DNA of 62,073 bases. It comes from Pseudoxanthomonas jiangsuensis (GTDB taxonomy: Bacteria > Pseudomonadota > Gammaproteobacteria > Xanthomonadales > Xanthomonadaceae). The position numbers and the translations under genes were made by a program. Below, one piece after another: positions 24,253 to 33,305 of this stretch (its first letter is position 1; every line of letters starts with the position of its first letter). The notes below the pieces were generated by a model. The model was not told the DNA's origin. It saw nothing but the letters and a program-made list of their open reading frames with translations, and did not search any database. The stretch is taken from assembly GCF_010093185.1 (NCBI RefSeq), contig NZ_PDWL01000024.1, positions 1-62,073 on the forward strand, given 5' to 3'.

Positions 24253-27201
24253 ATGTCCAAGCACCACTATCGCAGCCCGGCGAACCGAATCTCCGCGCCC
24301 GCCGCCAATGCCCGTCATCGCCGCAGCCTGCTCGCCCTGAGCGTGGCGATGCTGCTGGCCGCACCCAGCGCCCTTGCACAACAGGCCGATACCGAAGGCG
24401 AAGTGACCGAGCTGGACCAGGTCCAGGTCACCGGCATCCGCGGCTCGGTCTACAGGGCGCAGGACATCAAGCGCGATGCCGACACATTCGTCGACTCGGT
24501 GACAGCGCTCGACATCGGCGCATTGCCCGACCGCAGCGTCACCGAAACGCTGTCGCGCATCCCCGGCGTGACCATTGACCGCTTCCTGTCGGTGGGCGAC
24601 CCGGAGCACTTCTCGGCCGAAGGCAACGGCGTGGCCGTGCGCGGCCTCACCCAGGTGCGCTCGGAGCTCAACGGCCGCGACAGCTTCTCCGCCTCCGGCG
24701 GCCGCAGCCTCAGCTTCGGCGACGTGCCGTCCGAGCTGATGGCGGGCGTGGACGTGTACAAGAACCAGAAGGCCGACATGATCGAAGGCGGCCTTGGCGG
24801 CACGGTCGATCTGCGCACCTTCATGCCATTCGATTTCGAGGGCAGGAAGATCGGCGCCTCCTTCAGCGTCAACCGCGGCGACTTCGCCGAGCAGGTCAAG
24901 CCTTCCGCGTCGCTGCTCTTCAGCAACCGGTGGGATACCGACGCCGGCGACTTCGGCATCCTCGTCGACCTGGCCCACTCCGAACTGGCTACGCGTACCG
25001 ACGGCATGTTCGTGCGGCCGTTCTTCAACAACGCCAACAGCGACCTCAACGGCGACGGCACCAACGAAGCGTTGTGGCTGCCGCGCGGCGCCGACTGGCG
25101 CACGCTGGACTACGAGCGCGAACGCCAGGGCGCCTACGTGGCGATGCAATGGCGCCCGAACGACCGCGTCGAGGTGTTCGCGACCGGCTTCCAGAGCACC
25201 TATGACGAGCTGTGGTACGAGGATGCGATCTTCCTCGACAACGATCCGCTGCAGGTGCGCCTGGATGCCAGCCAGCCGTACCAGCTGGATGGCGACGTGT
25301 TCGTCTCCGGCCGCCTGGCCTCGGGCGGCAACATCCCCATGGGTGCCGACATCCGCGCCTCGCACCGTGACTCCAAGACCCAGGACTTCTCCGCGGGTCT
25401 GAAGTGGCTGGTCGGTGACAACACCGAGCTGTCCACCGAGGTGCAGTACATCAAGGCCACCACCAAGGCGCTGGATTCCACCGTCACCCTTGGCCTGAAC
25501 GTGCCCTACATCGACGTCGACCTCAGCGGTGGGCGTCCGGTGATCGGTGTCGATGAGTCGTTCACCGCGAACATCGACAACTACTACTGGGCGTTCACCA
25601 TGGACCACCAGGACGACAACGAGGCCGAGGAGATCGCCTGGCGTGCCGACCTCAAGCACAGCTTCGACAGTGGCTTCGTCGAGTCGCTGAAGTTCGGCGT
25701 GCGGATGACCGACCGCGATGCGCACAGCATCGACACCGGCTACGACTGGCAGCCGGTCATCCAGCCGTGGATGCAGTGGTGGGCCCTCCCGGGCGACCAG
25801 CCGCTGCCAGGCGTCAACCTCAACGGCCAGGTCAACTCCAGCCTGACCAACCTGACCACCTTCGAGAACTTCTACCGGGGCGATGCCAAGACCCCGGGTG
25901 CGATCTACGCGCCGATCCTGTCCACCGCGCTGGGCTTCCCGGTCAGCTACCAGGACATCCACAGCGCCGCCGATCCGTACTACCTGTGCTGCTACGCAGG
26001 GGTCTACGCGCCGCGCGACACCAGCGACGAGCAGTGGTCGAACATCCAGAAGGAGAAGACCTACGCTGCCTACGCGATGCTCAACTTCGCCGTCGACAGC
26101 ATGCGGATGGACGGCAACGTGGGCGTGCGCGTGGTGCGCACCGAGAACAGCGCCGATGGCTACCTGATCTTCCCGAACGTGGCCTACGCTCCCTACCTGG
26201 GTGCGGGCGAGTCCACCCCGGTCACGGCCGAGAACTCGTACACCGACGTGCTGCCCAGCGCCAACCTGAAGTGGGAGCTGGCCGACAACCTGGTGATGCG
26301 CTTCGCCGCGTCCAAGGCCATCGCCCGGCCCAACTTCAGCGACATGCAGGCCTACCAGCAGCTCAATGCCGGGACCAAGCCGGGCATCGACCCGCCGGAC
26401 GACGGCAGCAGCCTGTCGGTGGACAACCTTGACCTGACCGGCAGCTCCTACGACAACCCGTACCTGGAGCCGATGAAGGCCAACCAGTTCGACCTGTCGC
26501 TGGAGTGGTACTTCGCCCCGGACCGCGGCGGCATGGCCTGGATCAACGTCTTCCACAAGGACGTCAAGGACTACTTCCGCCGGCAGACCGAGCTGGTTTC
26601 CTACCCGGGTGCCGACGGCAACAGCTATGACTACCTGATCACCCGCCCGGTGAACGTGGGCACCGCCCGCATCCAGGGTGCCGAGATCGGCTGGAACCAG
26701 TTCTTCGACTTCCTGCCGGCGCCGTTCGACGGCCTGGGCATGTCGGCCAACTACACCTTCATCGACAGCAGCACCAAGGTGCCGGGCAACATCGATGTTT
26801 CGCCGGTGGATACGGACGGCTCGACCTTCGGCGACCTGCCGGCCGATGGCCTGTCCAAGAACGCCTACAACGTGGCCGCCTTCTACGAGAAAGGCCCGTG
26901 GCAGGTGCGCCTGGCCTACAACTGGCGCAGCGAGTACCTGCTTTCGGTCGGTCCCAACGGCTACAACGGCACCCACAACGACATCGCCTGGAAGCTTCCG
27001 GTATACAGCGACGAGTTCGGCCAGCTGGATGGTTCGATCTTCTACCGCTTCTCGGACAACGTGCAGTTCGGCCTGGAGATGAACAACCTCAACAATGCCG
27101 AGCAGCGCACGATCATGGACCAGAACGGAGCCGGGCGCCGGGTCACTTCCTGGTACGTGAACGACCGTCGTTACGCGGCCACCCTGCGCTTCACGTTCTG
27201 A
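24253..27201 (+). CDS. TonB-dependent receptor 3 (carbohydrate type)
   Basis: A 982-residue TonB-dependent receptor: signal peptide SLLALSVAMLLAAPSALAQ, TonB box LDQVQVTGIRG, plug with GVAVRGL and EGGLGGTVDLRTFMPF, and barrel ending with the usual C-terminal phenylalanine (ATLRFTF). It is clearly more distant from receptors 1 and 2 than they are from each other. A vicinal Cys579-Cys580 pair is in an extracellular segment (YYLCCYAG). It is immediately upstream of the GH74 gene and, of the three, is best placed to be the main importer of the xyloglucan locus. The ATG at 24253 is preceded by CTGGGAGGG, the same leader as the others. An upstream in-frame extension is not supported. Confidence 0.95.
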   Translation: MSKHHYRSPANRISAPAANARHRRSLLALSVAMLLAAPSALAQQADTEGEVTELDQVQVTGIRGSVYRAQDIKRDADTFVDSVTALDIGALPDRSVTETLSRIPGVTIDRFLSVGDPEHFSAEGNGVAVRGLTQVRSELNGRDSFSASGGRSLSFGDVPSELMAGVDVYKNQKADMIEGGLGGTVDLRTFMPFDFEGRKIGASFSVNRGDFAEQVKPSASLLFSNRWDTDAGDFGILVDLAHSELATRTDGMFVRPFFNNANSDLNGDGTNEALWLPRGADWRTLDYERERQGAYVAMQWRPNDRVEVFATGFQSTYDELWYEDAIFLDNDPLQVRLDASQPYQLDGDVFVSGRLASGGNIPMGADIRASHRDSKTQDFSAGLKWLVGDNTELSTEVQYIKATTKALDSTVTLGLNVPYIDVDLSGGRPVIGVDESFTANIDNYYWAFTMDHQDDNEAEEIAWRADLKHSFDSGFVESLKFGVRMTDRDAHSIDTGYDWQPVIQPWMQWWALPGDQPLPGVNLNGQVNSSLTNLTTFENFYRGDAKTPGAIYAPILSTALGFPVSYQDIHSAADPYYLCCYAGVYAPRDTSDEQWSNIQKEKTYAAYAMLNFAVDSMRMDGNVGVRVVRTENSADGYLIFPNVAYAPYLGAGESTPVTAENSYTDVLPSANLKWELADNLVMRFAASKAIARPNFSDMQAYQQLNAGTKPGIDPPDDGSSLSVDNLDLTGSSYDNPYLEPMKANQFDLSLEWYFAPDRGGMAWINVFHKDVKDYFRRQTELVSYPGADGNSYDYLITRPVNVGTARIQGAEIGWNQFFDFLPAPFDGLGMSANYTFIDSSTKVPGNIDVSPVDTDGSTFGDLPADGLSKNAYNVAAFYEKGPWQVRLAYNWRSEYLLSVGPNGYNGTHNDIAWKLPVYSDEFGQLDGSIFYRFSDNVQFGLEMNNLNNAEQRTIMDQNGAGRRVTSWYVNDRRYAATLRFTF

Positions 27202-27213
27202 TGGCGATGGGCC

Positions 27214-27239
27214 GGGAGAGGGGGTACTCCCCCTCTCCC
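27214..27239 (+). terminator. Hairpin after TonB receptor 3
   Basis: Perfect 11-bp arms GGGAGAGGGGG and CCCCCTCTCCC around TACT, 12 bases after the stop. There is no T-run, so it may attenuate transcription or protect the receptor mRNA while allowing read-through into the GH74-CE20 genes. Such a structure would give different levels of receptor and enzymes. Confidence 0.5.
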
Positions 27240-27328
27240 TCCGGCTGTCGGCGGGCGGTTCCTGTGACGGCGCGCGCGCCGTGGCCCGCGCCGGGTCCGC
27301 GTGGAAGCCATCCGGAGAGGGGCAGTGC

Positions 27329-29536
27329 ATGCATCGAGTCATGATTTTGCTGGCCGCACTGGTGGCGGCCGCCGGCGACGCCACCGCAGCCACGCGCGCC
27401 GAACCCTACACATGGGCCAATGTCGCCATCGGTGGCGGCGGCTTCGTCACCGGCATCGAGTTCCATCCGGCCGAGCGCGGCCTGGCCTACGCGCGTACCG
27501 ATGTCGGCGGCGCCTACCGCTGGGACGCGGTGGCGCGGCGCTGGATCCCGCTGACCGACTGGCTGGGCCACGACGACGCCAACCTGATGGGCATCGAGAG
27601 CCTGGCCCTGGATCCTTCGGACCCGCAAAGGCTGTACCTGGCCGCGGGCACCTATACCCACGAGCGCGCCGGCAACGGCGCGATCCTGCGCTCGGCCGAC
27701 CGCGGCGCGAGCTTCGAGCGTACCGACCTGCCGTTCAAGCTCGGCGGCAACGAACTGGCGCGCGGCAACGGCGAGCGCCTGGCGGTGGATCCGAACGACG
27801 GCCGGGTGCTGTTCCTGGGCTCGCGTGCGCACGGCCTGTGGCGCAGCGACGACCATGGCGCGCGCTGGAAGCGTGTGGATGCCTTCCCCGCGCTGGCTAC
27901 CTCCGAATCGGCCAGCGCCAGCAACTGGCGCCGGCAGGCGATCGGGATCGTATTCGTGGCCTTCGACCCGGCCAGCGGCCAGGCCGGTGCGCCGACCCCA
28001 GTGGTCTATGCCGGCGTGTCCAGCCGCGAAGGCGGCCTGTTCCGCTCCGCCGACGCCGGCCGCAGCTGGCAGGCCGTGCCCGGCCAGCCCACCGGGCTGC
28101 GCCCGAACCACATGGTCCGCGACGGCCGCGGTGATTTCCTGCTCAGCTACGGCGACGAGCCGGGCCCGGACGCGATGGGCAACGGCGCGGTGTGGCGGTA
28201 CTCGCCGGCCCGCGGCCGCTGGACCGAGATCACTCCGGCGCCGCAGTCCAGCGACCTGCAGGGCGACGGTTTCGGCTGGGGCGCGGTGGCGGTGGACGCG
28301 TCGAACCCTGACACGATCGTGGCCACCACGTTCAACCGCTGGGCGCCCGGCGACGAGGTCTACCGCAGCACCGACGGCGGCCGCAGCTGGACGCCTGTGT
28401 TCGCGCGCTCGGAGTTCGACCATTCGGCTTCGCCCTGGACCGCGCAGTCCAGGCCGCACTGGCTGGCCGACATCGAGATCGATCCGCACGATCCGGACCG
28501 GGTGCTGTTCGTCACCGGCTATGGGGTCTGGGCCTCGCGCGACATGCGCGCGCTGGACCGCGGCGGCACGGTGCACTGGGCGTTCGACGACGCCGGCCTG
28601 GACGAGACCGTGCCGCTGGACCTGATCAGCCCGCCGCAGGGCGCGCCGCTGGTCAGCGGGCTGGGCGACATCGACGGCTTCCGCCACGACGACCTGCGGA
28701 ACACCACTGTGCAGTTCGCCGCGCCGCCGCGCTACAGCAACACCGAGAGCCTGGACTACGCCGGCCGGCAGCCGTCCTTGCTGGTGCGCAGCGGCCACCT
28801 GCACGGCGAGCGCGGCGACCTGGTGCGCGCCGCCTATTCGCGCGACGGCGGCAACACCTGGACCGCGTTCGCGCGCGAGCCGCAGGGCGAGGGCGCCGGC
28901 AAGGGCGCCGGGCGGATCGCGATCTCGGCCGACGGCTCGCGCGTGATCTGGCATACCCGCGAAGGCGCGCACTGGATCACCGACAACTTCGGCGGCCGCT
29001 GGCAGCAGGTGCGCGGGTTGCCGGCCAGCGCGGTGGTCGCCGCCGACCGGGTCGAGGCCGGGCTGTGGTACGGCTTCGATCCGGTCAGCGGCAGCCTGTA
29101 CGTCAGCGGCAACGGCGGGGTCTCGTTCGAGGCCACCGCCGGTGGTGTCGGCGGGATCGGCGACTGGTTCCGCGGCGAACTCCTGCCGGCGCCGGACGAG
29201 GCCAGCGTGGTCTATTTCGCCGCCTCCTGGCGCGGCCTGATGCGCTGGAGCTCCAAAGGCCTGGAGCGGCTGCCCGGCGTGGCCAATGCCTATGCCGCCG
29301 GGCTCGGCGCGCCGAAGCCAGGGCACAGTTCGCCGAGCCTGTTCGTGTTCGGGGATGTCGGTGGCGAAACGGGCCTGTATCGTTCCGACGACGATGGCAG
29401 GCGCTGGGTCCGGATCGACGATCCGCGGCATCGTTTCGGCAGCGTGCGCATGCTCACCGGCGATGCGCGCGTCCATGGCCGCGTGTACCTGGCGACGGGC
29501 GGGCGCGGCGTGATCTACGGAGAACCGCAAGAGTGA
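27329..29536 (+). CDS. GH74 endo-xyloglucanase
   Basis: A 735-residue secreted glycoside hydrolase family 74 enzyme, an inverting endo-beta-1,4-glucanase acting on xyloglucan. A signal peptide (MILLAALVAAAGDATA) precedes YTWANVAIGGGGFVTGIEFH and ARTDVGGAYRW, the signature start of GH74 with catalytic Asp58. The second acid is probably Asp447 in SGLGDIDGFRHDD. Several Asp-box (BNR) turns mark the two seven-bladed propellers: SADRGASFER, SDDHGARWKR, SADAGRSWQA, STDGGRSWTP, SRDGGNTWTA and SDDDGRRWVR. No carbohydrate-binding module is attached. The ATG at 27329 gives a proper signal peptide; in-frame sequence upstream is not needed. Its stop overlaps the GTG of the acetylesterase by four bases. 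Confidence 0.93.
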   Translation: MHRVMILLAALVAAAGDATAATRAEPYTWANVAIGGGGFVTGIEFHPAERGLAYARTDVGGAYRWDAVARRWIPLTDWLGHDDANLMGIESLALDPSDPQRLYLAAGTYTHERAGNGAILRSADRGASFERTDLPFKLGGNELARGNGERLAVDPNDGRVLFLGSRAHGLWRSDDHGARWKRVDAFPALATSESASASNWRRQAIGIVFVAFDPASGQAGAPTPVVYAGVSSREGGLFRSADAGRSWQAVPGQPTGLRPNHMVRDGRGDFLLSYGDEPGPDAMGNGAVWRYSPARGRWTEITPAPQSSDLQGDGFGWGAVAVDASNPDTIVATTFNRWAPGDEVYRSTDGGRSWTPVFARSEFDHSASPWTAQSRPHWLADIEIDPHDPDRVLFVTGYGVWASRDMRALDRGGTVHWAFDDAGLDETVPLDLISPPQGAPLVSGLGDIDGFRHDDLRNTTVQFAAPPRYSNTESLDYAGRQPSLLVRSGHLHGERGDLVRAAYSRDGGNTWTAFAREPQGEGAGKGAGRIAISADGSRVIWHTREGAHWITDNFGGRWQQVRGLPASAVVAADRVEAGLWYGFDPVSGSLYVSGNGGVSFEATAGGVGGIGDWFRGELLPAPDEASVVYFAASWRGLMRWSSKGLERLPGVANAYAAGLGAPKPGHSSPSLFVFGDVGGETGLYRSDDDGRRWVRIDDPRHRFGSVRMLTGDARVHGRVYLATGGRGVIYGEPQE

Positions 29537-31479
29537 AGAACCGCTTCCCGATCGCCCTGGCCACCGCCTTCGCCTGGCTGGCCTTCCCGCTGTCGGCGCT
29601 GGCCGCGGCCGGTCTCGAGCTGCCGCTGGTGTTCTCCGACGGCGCGGTGCTGCAGCGCGACCGGCCCTTGCCGGTCTGGGGCCGGGCGGCGCCGGGGACC
29701 GAGGTCGAGGTCGAGTTCGACGGCCGCCAGGCGCGGGCGCGGGCCGGCGACGACGGGCGCTGGTCCCTGCAGCTGCCGGCGCATGCCGCCGGCGGGCCGT
29801 ACGAACTGGTGGTGCGCGCCGGCGGCGAGCGCAAGCGGATCGGCGACGTGCTGGTCGGCGAGGTCTGGCTGGCCTCGGGCCAGTCGAACATGGAGTGGCC
29901 GCTGGCGCAGACCCTGCACGGGGCCGAGGACGTGGCCGCCGCCGGCGACGCGCAGCTGCGCCATTTCAAGGTCCCCAAGTCCTGGGCCGAGGCGCCGCGC
30001 AGCCAGCTGGAAGGCGGGCAGTGGCAGGCCGCCGCGCCGGGCACCGCGGGCGAGTTCTCCGCGATCGGCTACCACTTCGCCCGGCAGTTGAGGCAGACCC
30101 TGCAGGTGCCGGTGGGCATCATCGACAGCACCTGGGGCGGCAGTTCGATCGAGGCCTGGATGAGCGCCTCGATGCTCGGCCTGGATGCGGCCGCGCTGGA
30201 GGCGAAGATGTCGGCGCGCCGGGCCGAGGACGCCAAGGTCGAAGCGCAGGTGCGCCAGCGCGTGGCGGCATGGCCGGCGGTGGATCCGGCCTCGGACGCC
30301 TTCGCCGCCGCGGTGCTGGACGACGGCGCCTGGGCCACGGTCAAGGTGCCCTCGCACTGGGAACCGCAGGGCTATGCCGGCATGGACGGCACCGCCTGGT
30401 ACCGGACCACGTTCGAGTTGAGCGCGCGCGAGGCCGCGGCCGGGGTGACCCTGGGCCTGGGCCAGATCGACGATTCGGACACCACCTGGGTCAACGGCGT
30501 GCGGGTGGGCGGGGTGAACAACGGCTGGAACGTGCCACGCGTGTACACGGTGCAGCCCGGCGTCCTGCGCGCCGGCCTGAACACCCTGGCCGTGCGGGTG
30601 CAGGACGATGGCGGCGGCGGCGGCATCACCGGTTCGCTGGACCAGCTCTACCTGCAGCCGCAGGGCGGCCCCCGGCGTCCGCTGGCGGGCGAGTGGCGTT
30701 TCCGCACCGCGCAGGTGCGGGTGTCCTTGCAGGACGACAGGAACCAGATCGACACCCTGCTGTACAACGCCATGATCCACCCGCTGCAGCCGTACGCGCT
30801 GGCCGGGGCGATCTGGTACCAGGGCGAGGCCAACGCCAGCGACACCGGGGCCTATGTCTATCGCGGGCAGTTCAAGGACATGATCGAAGGCTGGCGCGCC
30901 GGCTTCCAGGCGCCGCGGCTGCCGTTCCTGTGGGTGCAGCTGGCGCCGTTCGGCGCCGGCGACCGGCTGGCCGCCGACGGCAGCGTGCTCGACAGTTCCT
31001 GGGCGACCCTGCGCGAGTCGCAGTCCGCGGCGCTGGCCTTGCCCGCCACCGGCCAGGCGGTGATCACCGACGTCGGCGACACCCACGACATCCATCCGCG
31101 CGACAAGCGCACCCCGGGCGACCGCCTGGCGCGGATCGCCCGGCACCTGGCCTACGGCGATGCCGCCATCGCCTGGACCGGACCGGTGTTCCGCGCTGCC
31201 GAGGTAAAGGGCGACAGCCTGGTGCTGCGCTTCGAGCACGCCGACGGCGCCCTGGCCGCGCGCGGCGGCGGCGCCTTGCGGGGCTTCGAACTGGCCGGCC
31301 GCGACGGTCGCTTCCATCCGGCGCAGGCGCGGATCGAGGGCGACAGCGTGGTCCTGCGCAGCGACGCGGTGAAGCGCCCGGCGATCGCCCGCTACGGCTG
31401 GAGCGACGATCCGCACGCGGCCAACCTGGTCGGCCGCGACGGCCTGCCGGCTTCGCCGTTCCGCACGGCCGAGTGGTGA
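29533..31479 (+). CDS. CE20-type SGNH carbohydrate acetylesterase
   Basis: A 648-residue secreted SGNH esterase of the 'sialate O-acetylesterase' type. A signal peptide (FPIALATAFAWLAFPLSALA) is followed by an N-terminal beta domain (SDGAVLQRDRPLPVWG), nucleophile Ser118 in SGQSNMEW, an inserted jelly-roll (SHWEPQGYAGMDGTAWYRTT to about residue 375) and the second half with IWYQGEANA and the catalytic dyad Asp519/His521 in THDIHPRDK. In Xanthomonas a protein of this build within a xyloglucan locus founded family CE20 and removes acetyl groups from xyloglucan oligosaccharides. Location between GH74 and GH35 gives the same role here. It starts at GTG 29533, overlapping the GH74 stop (GTGA). Confidence 0.88.
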   Translation: MKNRFPIALATAFAWLAFPLSALAAAGLELPLVFSDGAVLQRDRPLPVWGRAAPGTEVEVEFDGRQARARAGDDGRWSLQLPAHAAGGPYELVVRAGGERKRIGDVLVGEVWLASGQSNMEWPLAQTLHGAEDVAAAGDAQLRHFKVPKSWAEAPRSQLEGGQWQAAAPGTAGEFSAIGYHFARQLRQTLQVPVGIIDSTWGGSSIEAWMSASMLGLDAAALEAKMSARRAEDAKVEAQVRQRVAAWPAVDPASDAFAAAVLDDGAWATVKVPSHWEPQGYAGMDGTAWYRTTFELSAREAAAGVTLGLGQIDDSDTTWVNGVRVGGVNNGWNVPRVYTVQPGVLRAGLNTLAVRVQDDGGGGGITGSLDQLYLQPQGGPRRPLAGEWRFRTAQVRVSLQDDRNQIDTLLYNAMIHPLQPYALAGAIWYQGEANASDTGAYVYRGQFKDMIEGWRAGFQAPRLPFLWVQLAPFGAGDRLAADGSVLDSSWATLRESQSAALALPATGQAVITDVGDTHDIHPRDKRTPGDRLARIARHLAYGDAAIAWTGPVFRAAEVKGDSLVLRFEHADGALAARGGGALRGFELAGRDGRFHPAQARIEGDSVVLRSDAVKRPAIARYGWSDDPHAANLVGRDGLPASPFRTAEW

Positions 31480-31508
31480 AGAAGCAGGGAATGAAGGGAG
31501 CGACGGGA

Positions 31509-33206
31509 ATGAGGGGAATGAAGGACGGGACGATGGCGCGCGGCGTATGGACCGGATGGCTGGTGTCGCTGGCCTTGCTGCTGGCCGCCTGTGGTGGTGG
31601 GGGCGGCGAGGCCGGGCAGGGTGACGCCGGTGCCGATGCGGCTTCCCCCTCTGCTGCCGCCACGGCCGAGGCGCCCCTGCCGAAGGTGGTCACCGAGCAC
31701 GGCCGCCACGCCCTGCTGGTGGACGGCAAGCCGTTCCTGATCCTCGGCGCCCAGGTCAACAACTCCAGCAACTGGCCGCAGGCGCTGGACGATGTCTGGC
31801 CGGCGATCGAGGTGGTCAAGCCGAACACGGTGATGGTGCCGGTGGCCTGGGAGCAGGTCGAGGCCGAGGAGGGCAAGTTCGACTTCTCCTTCGTCGACAC
31901 CCTGCTGGCGCAGGCGCGCGAGAAGGACGTGCGCCTGATCCTGCTGTGGTTCGCGACCTGGAAGAACAACGCCCCGCACTACGCGCCGAAGTGGGTGAAG
32001 CTGGACAACGCGCGATTCCCGCGCGTGGTCACTGCCGACGGGCGCACGATCAACTCGCTCTCGCCGCATGGGCAGGCGACCCTGGAGGCCGACCGCAAGG
32101 CCTTCGTGCAGTTGATGCGGCACCTGAAGCAGGCCGATCCGCAGCGCACCGTGATCATGGTCCAGCCGCAGAACGAACCGGGCACCTACGGCGCGGTGCG
32201 CGACTTCTCGCCGCTGGCGCAGAAGGCGTTCGACGGCCCCGTGCCGCAGGCCCTGCTGCAGAAGCTGGGCCGCCAGCCCGGCAGCTGGCGCGAGGTGTTC
32301 GGCGCCGATGCCGACGAGTTCTTCCACGCCTGGCACATCGCCCACTACATCGACCAGGTCGCGCAGGCGGGCAAGGCCGAGTACCCGCTGCCGATGTTCG
32401 TCAACGCCGCCTTGCGCGGGCCGTTCAACCCCGGCCAGCCGGGCCAGTACGCCAGCGGCGGTCCGACCGACAACGTGCTCGACATCTACAAGGCCGCCGC
32501 CCCGCACATCGACCTGCTGGCGCCGGACATCTACATGCCCGAGTACAGCCACTACACCACGGTGCTGGAGCGCTACTCGCGTCCGGACAACCCGCTGTTC
32601 GTGGCCGAGACCGGCAACCGCGAGGAGTACGCGCGCTATTTCTTCTCGGCCCTTGGGCAGCAGGCGATTGGCTGGTCGCCGTTCGGGATCGACTACTCGA
32701 AGTACTCCAACTACCCGCTGGGCGCCAAGGCGATGAACCCTGAGACGCTGGAGACCTTCGCCCTGAACTACCGCCTGGTCGCGCCGGCGGCGCCGGTGAT
32801 CGCCCAGGCCAGCTTCGAGGGCAAGGTCCGCGGCACCGCCGAGCAGCCCGGCCAGGCGGTGCAGACGCTGAAGATCGACGAGCGCTGGAACATGGTGGTC
32901 ACCTACGGTGTGCCGCAGTTCTGGTTCCAGGGCGAGCCGCCGGGCAATCCTGAGCCGATCGGCCGCGCGCTGGTGGTGCAGCTGGGGCCGGACGAGTTCC
33001 TGGTCACCGGCGCCCACGCGCGGATCAACATCACCGCCGCCGACCCGGCCCTGGCCGACCGCCAGATCTACGAGTACGTGGACGAGGGCACCTACGTCGA
33101 CGGCGAATGGACGTTCCGCCGCCGCTGGAACGGCGACCAGACCGACTACGGCCTCAACTTCTCCAGCGCCACCCAGCTGCTGCGGGTGAAGATGGCCAGC
33201 TACTGA
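31509..33206 (+). CDS. GH35 beta-galactosidase, lipoprotein (Bgl35A type)
   Basis: A 565-residue family 35 beta-galactosidase. The lipobox LLLAAC gives a lipid anchor, followed by a Gly/Ala/Ser-rich linker. The catalytic TIM barrel has acid/base Glu223 in VQPQNEPG and nucleophile Glu367 in LFVAETGN (numbered from this start), then a DUF5597-like C-terminal domain. It matches the short GH35 enzymes that remove galactose from xyloglucan in Cellvibrio (Bgl35A) and Xanthomonas loci. Several in-frame starts exist (GTG 31476, which would overlap the esterase stop, and ATG 31491, 31509, 31518, 31533). 31509 has GGAG eight bases upstream and 31533 has AAGGA seven bases upstream, so the start is open. 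Released galactose is the presumed substrate of the dgo operon. Confidence 0.9.
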   Translation: MRGMKDGTMARGVWTGWLVSLALLLAACGGGGGEAGQGDAGADAASPSAAATAEAPLPKVVTEHGRHALLVDGKPFLILGAQVNNSSNWPQALDDVWPAIEVVKPNTVMVPVAWEQVEAEEGKFDFSFVDTLLAQAREKDVRLILLWFATWKNNAPHYAPKWVKLDNARFPRVVTADGRTINSLSPHGQATLEADRKAFVQLMRHLKQADPQRTVIMVQPQNEPGTYGAVRDFSPLAQKAFDGPVPQALLQKLGRQPGSWREVFGADADEFFHAWHIAHYIDQVAQAGKAEYPLPMFVNAALRGPFNPGQPGQYASGGPTDNVLDIYKAAAPHIDLLAPDIYMPEYSHYTTVLERYSRPDNPLFVAETGNREEYARYFFSALGQQAIGWSPFGIDYSKYSNYPLGAKAMNPETLETFALNYRLVAPAAPVIAQASFEGKVRGTAEQPGQAVQTLKIDERWNMVVTYGVPQFWFQGEPPGNPEPIGRALVVQLGPDEFLVTGAHARINITAADPALADRQIYEYVDEGTYVDGEWTFRRRWNGDQTDYGLNFSSATQLLRVKMASY

Positions 33207-33234
33207 TCCGACGTCGCACCACAGAACACAGCAA

Positions 33235-33287
33235 GGCGCCGCCGTGAGGCGCCGGCATATGGCAAAGGGCGCCGCCGCAAGGGCGCC
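33235..33287 (+). repeat. Tandem twin hairpins between GH35 and GH31 genes
   Basis: GGCGCC occurs four times, at 33235, 33248, 33268 and 33282. Pairs enclose GCCGTGA and GCCGCAAG, so two similar hairpins lie about 33 bases apart in the 99-base gap. This repeat could stabilise or process the polycistronic mRNA. It is not a terminator, as no T-run follows. Confidence 0.5.
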
Positions 33288-33305
33288 GCAACGAGGGGAA
33301 TACCG

